Part shown: positions 49,481 to 57,556 of the stretch, in pieces
Layout: the number at the start of each line of letters is the position of its first letter
Position numbering within the stretch: position 1 is the first letter of the stretch
Assembly (NCBI GenBank): GCA_017542145.1
Contig: JAFXXQ010000008.1
Coordinates: forward strand, 51,579-115,578
Origin: Bacteroidaceae bacterium
Lineage (GTDB): Bacteria > Bacteroidota > Bacteroidia > Bacteroidales > Bacteroidaceae
DNA length: 64,000 nt
Direction: 5' to 3'
The notes under the pieces: model-generated
Databases searched by the model: none
Seen by the model: only the letters and a program-made list of their open reading frames with translations
Told to the model about the DNA's origin: nothing
Position numbers and translations under genes: made by a program

Positions 49481-51952
49481 TTATCTCAATGGGACGACTA
49501 GCGACTGGAAACCCGTGTGGTCACACCAAGGAGCAGCGCCTTCTGGTCGGATCTGATGGAGGACACGCTCCGTGTGAGGCATGGCGAGTCCACGACGACC
49601 GACGTAATGGCGGTAAGCCAGTTCCCACACGGGACGAAACTGTCCACGTGCTTTATCACTAATGACGGGCCAGTTGTTATAGAGTCCGGTGCAATCCTTC
49701 CAAAGGAAGAAAGGGACATTCTCGCCGAGGTTGTAGCGTGCCGTGTATTCGTAGCCGTGCAAAAGACGATTCCCATGGGCGCTATACAGGTCATCGCCCT
49801 GATGCCAGGCCATCTCGCATAGTTCGGCCAAGCAACCTAACCCAAGCTGGCAATGTGCTTGGTCGCGTCCGCTCTCCTGCAACTGCCCATTCGGAGCAAT
49901 ATAGTTGGTCAAGGCTCCATTATCGTCGGCATGAAGAAAGAAATCAACTGCACGGTCGTAGAGTGCCCTGTCATCGAGGAAGATGGCCGTCGCCATCAAC
50001 ATTTTATTCACTGCCGCGCCCCAGTTACCATTGCTGTAGGCACGACGCGACTGGAACTCATCCATTACAGGAAGAAAGGCACGACGCAACATAGCAGAGA
50101 ATGCGTATGTGTCGTCATCCGTCCATTCTGGGAACTGGCTGCGAAGTACCTCGGCAGCGTTCACAAGCAGGAATCCTTGCAAACCGGCACAGAGCGGCCC
50201 GTCGTGACCATGAATTCCTTGCAGCGTATCGGCATAGGCGCGTAAGATTTGACGGGCCTTGTCGAAATGCCGTGCATCGCCCTTGACTACACCCATGATG
50301 GCGTTGTGCCATGCAGCACGGCAGTCAGCTTCGCAGGGCGCTTTCGTCCAGCCGTATTCATCATCGCGTCCAATGTGGGCAAAAGGTCCGCGTAAGACAT
50401 AGTTGTCAGAAGCCGTAGGTTCAGCTGCCAACAGACGGAAAGCCGACAGGCGCAATGTGTCGGTTGTCGTGTCTGCGCCAGCAAGCAGCGCCAAGTCATC
50501 CCTATCCCAAAGCAGACCAGGGTGAGAAAAGGGCTGACGCGCTTCTCCTGCGTGTGTTTCTTCTTTGTTTTCCAGTCTATGTTCCACTCCATTCACACGG
50601 ACGTTTTTGAAGTGGATATCGCTGACGCGATGAACTTCATCGTAACTGCGGATGACATCGGGGCTGATACGGCTATCATCACCCGTGAAAGCAATGTCGG
50701 TAAACCATATGTCGGAGATGCTGCCACCTGGGGCACGGTTGTATTTCTCACTATAGATTACCTGAATATTGAATAGCGAGCCACGCTCTACGTACTCCAC
50801 ACGGATATCATGGAAGCGGATGTCACGAACGATGTTCTTGTCGCCACAATGTATTGAGAACACTCCGTCTCCGTCTTCGTTTAGTATGTCACAATCCGAT
50901 ACACGCACCTTTGACAGCACTTCGCCCTTTTTGCTGCGGTCATCTCCATGCACACCTATGCTGAAAGGATGTGCCACGTCAGCCCACAGCGTGGCGCGTG
51001 CGATTTTTATGTTTTTCGTTCCGCCCCAAAACCACCAACGATGGTTATAGAGCGCTATGCAGTCGTCAGAGTTGCGGAGGAAGACGTTGTCAATAGTCAC
51101 GTCACGGCAGCACATCAAGTCGAATCCGTCGCTCCATCCATGACGCGAGAAGGATTTGATATTGCGCAATGTGACTCCCTTTGACTGCCCGCCATAGACG
51201 GTATAGTGCTTGGGGTTAACGACAGTAATTCCATCGACAAGGACGTTCTTCGAATAGGTAATTTCAATGCCACGCGAAGGGTGCAGGAGCATGCCACGTC
51301 CGATGATGCGCACGTTCTTTGCCCTGTTCACGACCAATTTGCCCAGCACCACAGCACCAGGGGCGAGATAGACGGTGGTGTTGGAGGGTATCTTCACTTC
51401 GCCCGTCTCCTCTCCCATCACCATATCCTTCACCTTGTGTACCCCAGGACCGAAATAGATGAGACGAGGGTTCTTGATGAAGACGTCCTGATTGTTACCA
51501 GGGCCGCTATCCCAGTTGATGCAGCGAGGTTCATTGCCCGTGTAATTCTCCATGAGTGGAGCATCAGCAAAAAGATGGAGGTTATGCTTGCGGTCTCCGT
51601 TGAACTCCACGCTCAGATAGGCCGGTTCAGGAAGGACAAAGACGATGGTAGAGTCGTTGACAATATCAAGGGCAATATGCTTTGACAAAGGTCTCGCTAT
51701 GGCCTCCGTAACTCGCTCACCCTCTGCCAGGCGGCGGTTTACCACGCGCACCTCCGTCGGCGCGCCCATATCGAACAAAGCGAAACTTGCCTGCTGTACG
51801 CGATGCATGTCCACATCGCAACGATAGGTTGTCAAATCGCTCCAGACTTCAGCTCCGACGGGGCGGACGGATACGCGGTAGTCATTCATTGTCTCCTGCG
51901 CAGCAAGCGGCAGCACAACCATTACAAGAAGGAAAAGGAGTTTACGTTTCAT
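49481..51952 (-). CDS. Fusion of GH28-like beta-helix and alginate-lyase-like domain
   Basis: 823 residues: signal peptide MKRKLLFLLVMVVLPLAAQ. Residues ~25-465 form a right-handed beta-helix of GH28/polygalacturonase type (NTTVYLAPGAVVLGKLVVNR, GRGMLLHPSRGIEITYSKNV, NSDDCIALYNHRWW from 294, HGDDRSKKGEVLSKVRVSDC). Residues ~470-823 look like the (alpha/alpha)6 alginate-lyase family PF05426/PL38-like: LSAFRLLAAEPT, NGNWGAAVNKMLMATAIF at 641, SGRDQAHCQLGLGCLAELCE near 695. One polypeptide could thus hydrolyse and beta-eliminate uronic-acid polymers. Domain names are by motif memory. No frameshift; the junction (~465-475) is a short linker (RLENKEETHAGEARQPFSHP). Confidence 0.75.
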   Translation of the reverse strand: MKRKLLFLLVMVVLPLAAQETMNDYRVSVRPVGAEVWSDLTTYRCDVDMHRVQQASFALFDMGAPTEVRVVNRRLAEGERVTEAIARPLSKHIALDIVNDSTIVFVLPEPAYLSVEFNGDRKHNLHLFADAPLMENYTGNEPRCINWDSGPGNNQDVFIKNPRLIYFGPGVHKVKDMVMGEETGEVKIPSNTTVYLAPGAVVLGKLVVNRAKNVRIIGRGMLLHPSRGIEITYSKNVLVDGITVVNPKHYTVYGGQSKGVTLRNIKSFSRHGWSDGFDLMCCRDVTIDNVFLRNSDDCIALYNHRWWFWGGTKNIKIARATLWADVAHPFSIGVHGDDRSKKGEVLSKVRVSDCDILNEDGDGVFSIHCGDKNIVRDIRFHDIRVEYVERGSLFNIQVIYSEKYNRAPGGSISDIWFTDIAFTGDDSRISPDVIRSYDEVHRVSDIHFKNVRVNGVEHRLENKEETHAGEARQPFSHPGLLWDRDDLALLAGADTTTDTLRLSAFRLLAAEPTASDNYVLRGPFAHIGRDDEYGWTKAPCEADCRAAWHNAIMGVVKGDARHFDKARQILRAYADTLQGIHGHDGPLCAGLQGFLLVNAAEVLRSQFPEWTDDDTYAFSAMLRRAFLPVMDEFQSRRAYSNGNWGAAVNKMLMATAIFLDDRALYDRAVDFFLHADDNGALTNYIAPNGQLQESGRDQAHCQLGLGCLAELCEMAWHQGDDLYSAHGNRLLHGYEYTARYNLGENVPFFLWKDCTGLYNNWPVISDKARGQFRPVWELAYRHYVGRRGLAMPHTERVLHQIRPEGAAPWCDHTGFQSLVVPLR

Positions 51953-52008
51953 GGGTACAGATGTAGGCTGGGGTTTTCTTTTTTGACTATGAATCGCATC
52001 TTATGCGT

Positions 52009-52092
52009 AGAGTTAAACGCTGGCAAATTAGAATCAAACGTTGGCAAATTAGAATCAAACGCTGGCAAATTAGAATCAAACGCTGGCGAGAC
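52009..52092. repeat. 21-nt tandem array E (four units)
   Basis: Four consecutive 21-nt units (52009, 52030, 52051, 52072). Core on plus: AGAATCAAACGCTGGCAAAT, varied to AGAGTTAAACG in the first and CAAACGTTGG in the second. The last unit overlaps the end of the MATE gene: its stop codon lies at 52076-52078. The cores AGAATCAAACGTT and AGAGTTAAACG are shared exactly (in either orientation) with array B at 13.8 kb. Confidence 0.75.
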
Positions 52093-53392
52093 GAATATGT
52101 GGCCAGGCAGCGGTGAGCCAGACAACACGGACAACGAGGTGGACGAAGTAGGCGACATAGACAGCCTGGATACCCCAGAACGGCTGGAGGGCGATGGCAG
52201 CAGCCACAAAGCCTACGGCAGCACCAATCATGGAGTTCCGCAGCGGACGGGCAGCTGTGGCTCCGATGAAGATGCCGTCCCAAAGGAAGGCGAGGCAGCT
52301 GACGAGCGGCATAGCCACCAGCCACGGCAGGAAGGGATGGGAGCCGGCAATGACGCTGGCGTCGGAGGTCATCAGCCGCACCATGCCCTCGCCCGTCAGC
52401 GCATAGAGGAGGGTGAAGACAGCGCCTATGGCGAGCGTCCAGATGAAGAGGATGCGGTTGGAACGGCGGAGGTTAAGGGAGTCACGCGCGCCGACGAAAC
52501 GCCCCGTCAGCGCCTCGGCAGCATAGGCAAAACCGTCGATGAAGTAGCTGAAAAGCATAAACAGCTTCATCATGATGGAGCCGACGGCAAGGGGGCCGTC
52601 GCCATACCGCGACGTGAGCGAAGTGAAGCCCACATAGACCACCATGAAGCAGAGCGCACGAATGAACAGATTGCCGTTAAGCACGAATAGCCGGCGTAAC
52701 TTTGACCAGCGAAGAGCAGACGGAAGAAGAGGGAGTTCCTGAACTCCAAATATCCCCTTTTTTAATTTCCTCTGAAGAAGGATAGCAGCCACGAGGAGTC
52801 CTGTGTATTGCCCGATGAGGGTACCCCACGCAACGCCAAGGGCGCCAAGAGGTGTCCAGACGGCAAGGGCAAAACTGGCTGCCATGTTGACGACGTTGAC
52901 CGTAATGTCGCATGCCATGGGCGACACGGTATCCTGCATCCCGATGAACCATCCCTTCAGCGCCATCAGCGAGAGGGTGGCAGGGGCTGCCCAGATGCGG
53001 ATGAAAAAATAGCGCCGCGCAAACATAGCCACCTCCGCCGAACAGGGAATGAGCGCCATAGCCACACGAAGGAACAGCCATTGGAGTGCCCAGATGAGCA
53101 ACGTCGCACCGATGGCAATAGTGAGGCTCTGAACCAGAATCTCACGTGCGCCACGAAAATCCCCCCTGCCAAAGGCCTGCGCCGTCATACCCCCCGTGCC
53201 CACTCGCAGGAAACCGAAGTTCCAGTAGAGCAGATCGAAGAGCATGGCGCCGATGGCAATGCCGCCAATGGCCGAGGCATCGGAGATATGGCCTGCTATG
53301 GCAATGTCCACCATGCCCACAAGAGGCACGGTAATATTCGCCAGGATGCTAGGCACCGCCAGCCGCAGGACCTCGTGATGGAGGGATTTCAT
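52076..53392 (-). CDS. MATE family efflux transporter (DinF-like)
   Basis: 438 residues with twelve predicted membrane spans in two six-span halves. Signatures: LRLAVPSILANITVPLVGMV, DIAIAGHISDASAIGGIAIG and a central RALCFMVVYVGFTSLTSRYG. Cation-coupled efflux of toxic compounds; substrate unknown. Its 3' end carries a unit of array E, so the terminal codons LASV-stop are part of the repeat. Its start is preceded by inverted-repeat element E4, which separates it from the alkaline phosphatase gene upstream. Confidence 0.92.
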   Translation of the reverse strand: MKSLHHEVLRLAVPSILANITVPLVGMVDIAIAGHISDASAIGGIAIGAMLFDLLYWNFGFLRVGTGGMTAQAFGRGDFRGAREILVQSLTIAIGATLLIWALQWLFLRVAMALIPCSAEVAMFARRYFFIRIWAAPATLSLMALKGWFIGMQDTVSPMACDITVNVVNMAASFALAVWTPLGALGVAWGTLIGQYTGLLVAAILLQRKLKKGIFGVQELPLLPSALRWSKLRRLFVLNGNLFIRALCFMVVYVGFTSLTSRYGDGPLAVGSIMMKLFMLFSYFIDGFAYAAEALTGRFVGARDSLNLRRSNRILFIWTLAIGAVFTLLYALTGEGMVRLMTSDASVIAGSHPFLPWLVAMPLVSCLAFLWDGIFIGATAARPLRNSMIGAAVGFVAAAIALQPFWGIQAVYVAYFVHLVVRVVWLTAAWPHIRLASV

Positions 53393-53406
53393 GAAAATGA
53401 AGAATG

Positions 53407-53481
53407 AAGAATGAAAAATAAAGAATAAATACCGTTACCAATGGAATACCGCATGCAGTTCATTCTGTTTTTCATTCTTCA
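53407..53481 (-). repeat. Inverted-repeat element E4 before the MATE gene
   Basis: Arms GAAGAATGAAAAATAAAGAA.. (53407-53430) and TTCATTCTGTTTTTCATTCTTC-like (53460-53481) pair with few mismatches. The minus-strand core (53459 to 53424) reads CTGCATGCGGTATTCC then ATTGGTAACGGTATTTATTC, loosely alignable with E1. Extra GAAGAAT words (53396-53406) run up to 4 nt from the MATE start. Both flanking genes are on the minus strand. Confidence 0.5.
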
Positions 53482-53500
53482 CTCCTCAATAATCATTATT

Positions 53501-54904
53501 TTATTTGAACTGCTTCACCTTGTAGCCAGCGGCCTTGGCAATCTTCTTGGGGATGTCGGTGTTGTCAATCTGGCCGGTGAACTGCTCGGCTCCTGCGCCG
53601 ATGGCGAAAACGGGGACATAGATGCCCGAGTGGCTGCCGACGGGCCAAATAATCTTGGCGCAGCGAGCCATCACCTTCACGGCAAGGTCGGAGAGCGGCT
53701 CGTCGCGGTAGTAGAGGCTCTCGGCCATCTTCACCTTCTCGTTGGTCTGGAAGGAGTGGTACCACTCGTCGTAGAGCGCCATCTCGTCGTCGTGCGAAAT
53801 CTTAACCTCACGCCAGAAGCCGAAGTTCTCGGTGAGGGCAGCCTTCACGTCGGCCCACTCCACCTTGTCCTTCTTGTCGTGGCGCAGCTTGTTCAGCACC
53901 TCAGAGAAACCGTGCTTGCTGACCTTCTGATACTGCAGAACGCCCGTGTTGATGCTGTAGCTGCCGCCGGTGAGGGCGAGGCCGCCGGTCTCGTGGTCGG
54001 CGGTAATGACGATGAGCGTCTCCTTCGGGTGCTTCTTGTAGAACTCGTAGGCCACCTTGACGGCATCGTCCATAGCGATAACGTCGCCGAAGCAGGCAGC
54101 GGCGTCGTTAGCATGCCCGCCGTAGTCGATCTTACCGCCTTCGCACATCAGGAAGAAACCCTTCTTGTTCTTCGAGAGCTGCTCGATGGCAGCGGTGACA
54201 ATCTGGTCGAGACGGAGGTCGTCGTCCTTGGCATCGATGGCGTAGGGGATGTTGTCGCCGCGTCCCTCCTTCTGCAGCAGGATGATGGGCTTGCCGACGT
54301 TCTTTTTGGCCTGATATTCGTCGTAGCCGCGGACAATCTGGTAGCCGGCTTTCTCGGCCAGTTCGTAGTGCGAGGGCTCGTCGTCGCGGGTGGGCTTGAT
54401 GAAGTCGCCGCCGGCGAAGAAGTCAAAGCCGCTCTCGGTGAGCTGCACGCCCAGCTCGTAGTAGTCGTTGCGCGAGGGGCGGTAGCCATAGAACGAGGCA
54501 GGCGTGGCGTGATTGACGCCTACGCTGGTGGTGATGCCTACGCTCTTGCCTGCAGCCTTGGCCCAGTTTGCAACCGTATAAAGGCGCGTTTCCCCGTCGG
54601 GCAGCAGACCCACTACACCATTATTAATCTTGCAGCCTGATGCCAAAGCCGTGCCGGCAGCGCTCGAGTCGGTGACGTCCGAGCTGGCCGAATAAGACGT
54701 GGCGTAGGCCGTGAAGGGGAACGTGGCGAAGCAGAGCGGCGTGATGCCGAGCTCGCCCTTCTTCTGACTGAGATAATACTGGGTGGCGAGAACCTCAGCG
54801 GGGCCCATGCCGTCACCGATGAAATAGAACACATACTTTGCCTGTCCGGCAAACATACTCACGGTGAGCATCACGCTCACCAACACTACGAAAAGTCTTT
54901 TCAT
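53501..54904 (-). CDS. Alkaline phosphatase (PhoA superfamily)
   Basis: 467 residues: signal peptide (MKRLFVVLVSVMLTVSMFAG), metal site VFYFIGDGMGPAEVLATQYY, catalytic Ser in VTDSSAAGTALASG (Ser80), CEGGKIDYGGHANDAAACFG, and the metal-binding ITADHETGGLALTGGSY. Hydrolyses phosphomonoesters in the periplasm, supplying phosphate. 36 nt after argC on the same strand, though a functional link is not apparent. No Pho-box-like operator could be recognised. Confidence 0.93.
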   Translation of the reverse strand: MKRLFVVLVSVMLTVSMFAGQAKYVFYFIGDGMGPAEVLATQYYLSQKKGELGITPLCFATFPFTAYATSYSASSDVTDSSAAGTALASGCKINNGVVGLLPDGETRLYTVANWAKAAGKSVGITTSVGVNHATPASFYGYRPSRNDYYELGVQLTESGFDFFAGGDFIKPTRDDEPSHYELAEKAGYQIVRGYDEYQAKKNVGKPIILLQKEGRGDNIPYAIDAKDDDLRLDQIVTAAIEQLSKNKKGFFLMCEGGKIDYGGHANDAAACFGDVIAMDDAVKVAYEFYKKHPKETLIVITADHETGGLALTGGSYSINTGVLQYQKVSKHGFSEVLNKLRHDKKDKVEWADVKAALTENFGFWREVKISHDDEMALYDEWYHSFQTNEKVKMAESLYYRDEPLSDLAVKVMARCAKIIWPVGSHSGIYVPVFAIGAGAEQFTGQIDNTDIPKKIAKAAGYKVKQFK

Positions 54905-54940
54905 TGTGGAAATTATTATATTAAGAATAGGGTTTTTCTG

Positions 54941-55903
54941 TTAGTACGCCGTTGACTTCAGGTTAAGGCCGACGGTCTCCTCAAGGTTAAAGAGGAGGTT
55001 CATGTTATGCACGGCCTGACCGCTTGCGCCCTTCAGCAGGTTGTCGATGCAGGTGGTGATAAGCAGGTTGTCGTCCTTCTTGTCCAGGTGGATAAAGCAG
55101 CGGTTGGTGTGGACCACCTGCTTCAGGTCGATGGGCTTGCGGGAGAGGTAGGTGAACGAGTCATCGTCGTAGTACTGCTCATAGAGGTCCTCAAGAGCGC
55201 CCAGCGACACGCTGTTCTTCAGCATGATGGTGGTAAAGATGCCGCGGGTAAAGTTGCCGTGGCAGGGCACGAACAGGATGTCGGAGTTGAAGCTGGTCTG
55301 CTGCTGATGGAGTGCGGCGCGGATTTCAGGCAGATGCTGGTGGACGAAGGGCTTATAGACGCTGACGTTGTCGCTGCGCCAGTTGAAGCTGGTGAGGGTT
55401 GACGACTGCTCGCCGGTGCCGGTGCTGCCGATGATGGACTGTACGGTGATATCGCCGTTGAGCATCAGGTTTCGTCCCAAAGGCAGCAAACCCAATAAGA
55501 TGCCCGTGGCGAAATTGCCTGGATTGGCCACAAAGCGGGCTTGGCAGATGGCGCGGCGGTTGAGCTCCGGCAGACCATAGACGAACGTGGGGTCGTCGAT
55601 GCGGTAGGCACGGCTCATGTCGACCACCTTCAGCCCCTCGGGCAGGGTATGGCTGTCGAAGAACTCGCGGCTGCCCTTCCATTCGGTGCAGAGGAAGAGC
55701 ATGTCGAGCCGGTCCAGCGAATCGTCGAAAGTGAAGCAGAGATCCGTCTCGTCGTAGAGCCCGCGGTGGACCTCGTCAATGCGATGGCCCACGAACTCGC
55801 GCGACGTAACAAACTGAAGGTCCACGTCGGGATGGTTGAGCAACAGGCGTATCAGCTCACCTCCTGTGAACCCCGCCCCTTCAATAATGCCAGTTTTTAT
55901 CAT
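54941..55903 (-). CDS. argC: ArgC-type N-acetyl-gamma-glutamyl-phosphate reductase lacking the active-site Cys
   Basis: 320 residues with ArgC landmarks: TGIIEGAGFTGGELIRLLLN (Rossmann), VVDMSRAYRIDDPTFVYGLP, STGTGEQSS, HQHLPEI and GASGQAVHNMNLLFNLEETV at the C-terminus. The catalytic motif NPGC(Y/F)AT reads VANPGNFATGI: Asn130 (AAT) replaces the thioester-forming Cys. By family knowledge this should abolish the normal reductase reaction. The frame is otherwise intact and the gene follows argR by 14 nt, so it is maintained. It may be inactive, use another chemistry, or be regulatory. No other arg genes are present nearby. Confidence 0.85.
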   Translation of the reverse strand: MIKTGIIEGAGFTGGELIRLLLNHPDVDLQFVTSREFVGHRIDEVHRGLYDETDLCFTFDDSLDRLDMLFLCTEWKGSREFFDSHTLPEGLKVVDMSRAYRIDDPTFVYGLPELNRRAICQARFVANPGNFATGILLGLLPLGRNLMLNGDITVQSIIGSTGTGEQSSTLTSFNWRSDNVSVYKPFVHQHLPEIRAALHQQQTSFNSDILFVPCHGNFTRGIFTTIMLKNSVSLGALEDLYEQYYDDDSFTYLSRKPIDLKQVVHTNRCFIHLDKKDDNLLITTCIDNLLKGASGQAVHNMNLLFNLEETVGLNLKSTAY

Positions 55904-55917
55904 TTTGATGGATGTTA

Positions 55918-56391
55918 CTATTTAACTTGTAGGAATGTACCGAGCTCACGGCGGACATCGTCGCGGCTGACGCCCTCGGCAAGAATCACTAGCACCGTAT
56001 CATCGCCGCCTATGGTAGCAATGACGGAGCGCAGATGGCGTTCATCAATTTCGTAGGCAATACCGCTGGCATAGCCCGGGCGCGTCTTGATGACGGCCAT
56101 GTTGCCCGAGAACTGCAGGCTGACGTAGCCGCTGTGCACCTGTTTCTCATAGGCCGCCTTGGCCTGATAGATGCGTTCATAGAGCGAGTCCGTAGGGAGC
56201 ACGTAGGCATGGCCACCGTCGCCTGTGGGAGCCTTCGCCACGTTCATCTGCTTCAGGTCGCGCGACAGCGTGGCCTGCGTCACGTCGAAGCCTGACTCCC
56301 GCAGCTTCACCAACAACTCCTCCTGACTGGAGATGACGTTGTTCTGCACTATCATGCGAATGGCATGAAGGCGGTTTGTCTTGTTTTTCAT
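55918..56391 (-). CDS. argR: Arginine repressor
   Basis: 157 residues: N-terminal winged helix (LHAIRMIVQNNVISSQEELL, SGFDVTQATLSRDLKQMNVA) and C-terminal hexamerisation/arginine-binding domain (LRSVIATIGGDDTVLVILAE, cf. GTIAGDDT). In the family it represses arginine biosynthesis when arginine is plentiful. It has its own promoter and precedes argC in a likely two-gene unit, so it may be autoregulated. Confidence 0.95.
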   Translation of the reverse strand: MKNKTNRLHAIRMIVQNNVISSQEELLVKLRESGFDVTQATLSRDLKQMNVAKAPTGDGGHAYVLPTDSLYERIYQAKAAYEKQVHSGYVSLQFSGNMAVIKTRPGYASGIAYEIDERHLRSVIATIGGDDTVLVILAEGVSRDDVRRELGTFLQVK

Positions 56392-56416
56392 TTGGGAAAC
56401 TTTTACATTTTGGCTG

Positions 56417-56450
56417 CGAAGGTAATTAAAAATCCGAATAAATGCAAAAG
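56417..56450 (-). promoter_or_regulatory. Promoter for argR
   Basis: On the minus strand, -33 CTTTTGC (56444-56450), about 20-nt spacer, -7 TACCTTCG (56417-56424), 26 nt before ATG 56391. Confidence 0.55.
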
Positions 56451-56478
56451 TTTTACAAAAATATGCGTTATTTTTATG

Positions 56479-57198
56479 TTAGTTTATCCCCCATGAAAGA
56501 TTCAAACTGTATACCCACCCTTTCCGTCTTTCAAGAGATGATAATTGAGAGTTGACGGTATAGAATGGCTGTGAGACGATGTATTTGGTTTGAAAGCCAA
56601 GTCCTATTGTCCTTTCACTATATTTATATCCACTAGTGCTTTTCGATGATTCCTTCAGAATTCTCTTGTATTTATACTCCACTTGCAGCCCTGCCGATGG
56701 TCCATAGCCTTCTATAGAATAGTTATGCCCCTCGACACCCTCTATAATAAAGTTACTCAGATGAAATAAGGACACGCCTACGCTGGGAGTGACACGCCAT
56801 AACGTGTTATTGACAACTCTATATCCATACGAGGCAATCCATTCATTCAAGTCAATGGATTCTCCAGGCCCACAATAAAGCACAGGAATATCTGTTCGTG
56901 CTTTTGCAACAGAAAGATTTGACTCTAAGCCCACAGTATGCCGCTTCATGTTGTAAATAACGAACAACCCCAATCCCAACCTTGTATCCAGATACTGTCC
57001 CAAGTCCTTGCTAAGACTCAAATTAGAGAGTCGTACGCCATATCCCCATTTGGACCTCAACTGCTCAATATCTGGCAGCTCAGCTGATAGGCTGCCAAAA
57101 TCATCCCTTCCTTCCATATCAAGGGATTGTTGGGCAAATAAAGGAAAAGTACTTTCTGCAAGAAACAGCATCAAGAGCACACAACACATCCTTTTCAT
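56479..57198 (-). CDS. Outer-membrane beta-barrel protein, function unknown
   Basis: 239 residues: signal peptide (MKRMCCVLLMLFLAESTFPL-FAQQ) then alternating beta-strands (LDTRLGLGLFVIYNMKRHTV, VTPSVGVSLFHLSNFIIEG, GPSAGLQVEYKYKRILKESS, VYSLNLSWGIN). Looks like an outer-membrane-beta-barrel family member; no specific role. Visibly AT-richer than its neighbours and alone between argR and the rha genes, so possibly a variable gene. No clear promoter seen. Confidence 0.7.
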   Translation of the reverse strand: MKRMCCVLLMLFLAESTFPLFAQQSLDMEGRDDFGSLSAELPDIEQLRSKWGYGVRLSNLSLSKDLGQYLDTRLGLGLFVIYNMKRHTVGLESNLSVAKARTDIPVLYCGPGESIDLNEWIASYGYRVVNNTLWRVTPSVGVSLFHLSNFIIEGVEGHNYSIEGYGPSAGLQVEYKYKRILKESSKSTSGYKYSERTIGLGFQTKYIVSQPFYTVNSQLSSLERRKGWVYSLNLSWGIN

Positions 57199-57256
57199 AA
57201 TCGTATCTTATTCTTGGTTTCTGCTATTTTAACGTAGCACTATGCGAAATACTGCA

Positions 57257-57336
57257 CGGAAAAAACGACTTTTTTGTTTTTTCCGCATAATTGGGAAGAA
57301 TCGGAACTCGCCAAAAGCGTCAGCGAAATTCTTCCC
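57257..57336. other. Two inverted repeats in the gap before rhaB
   Basis: In the 358-bp gap (57199-57556) there are two hairpins: CGGAAAAAAC / GTTTTTTCCG (57257-57285) and GGGAAGAAT / ATTCTTCCC (57293-57301 with 57328-57336). They lie ~180-260 nt upstream of the rhaB promoter. Neither is followed by a clean T-run in either direction. They could be a terminator remnant or an operator region for rhamnose control. Nothing else was seen apart from the rhaB promoter. Confidence 0.35.
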
Positions 57337-57489
57337 GACGTCAATAGTTTTTCTTGAATCATTATTGTATTTTTCTTAAAAAAACTAACTTTCCGTATGA
57401 TTTGCAGTACTTCTGACGAAAAACCGTGCCTGCTGATTAAAACCGAATGAAATACTGACGCCGGCAAATGACGGAAAAACGCAAATAAA

Positions 57490-57521
57490 TTTGGATTTTT
57501 GTGCGTTTTCTCGTATCTTTA
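57490..57521 (+). promoter_or_regulatory. Promoter for rhaBA
   Basis: -33 TTTGG (57490-57494), 19-nt spacer, -7 TATCTTTA (57514-57521), 36 nt before ATG 57557. Close to consensus; it fixes the rhaB start and excludes the upstream in-frame ATG at 57491. Confidence 0.7.
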
Positions 57522-57556
57522 CCGCCGTTTTTCAAGGAACCCTAACCATCCGCACC

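Noticed and set aside
57199..57556. Riboswitch or leader RNA before rhaB
   Set aside because: The hairpins lie well upstream of the rhaB promoter, and the transcript leader itself is only about 30 nt, too short for a riboswitch.
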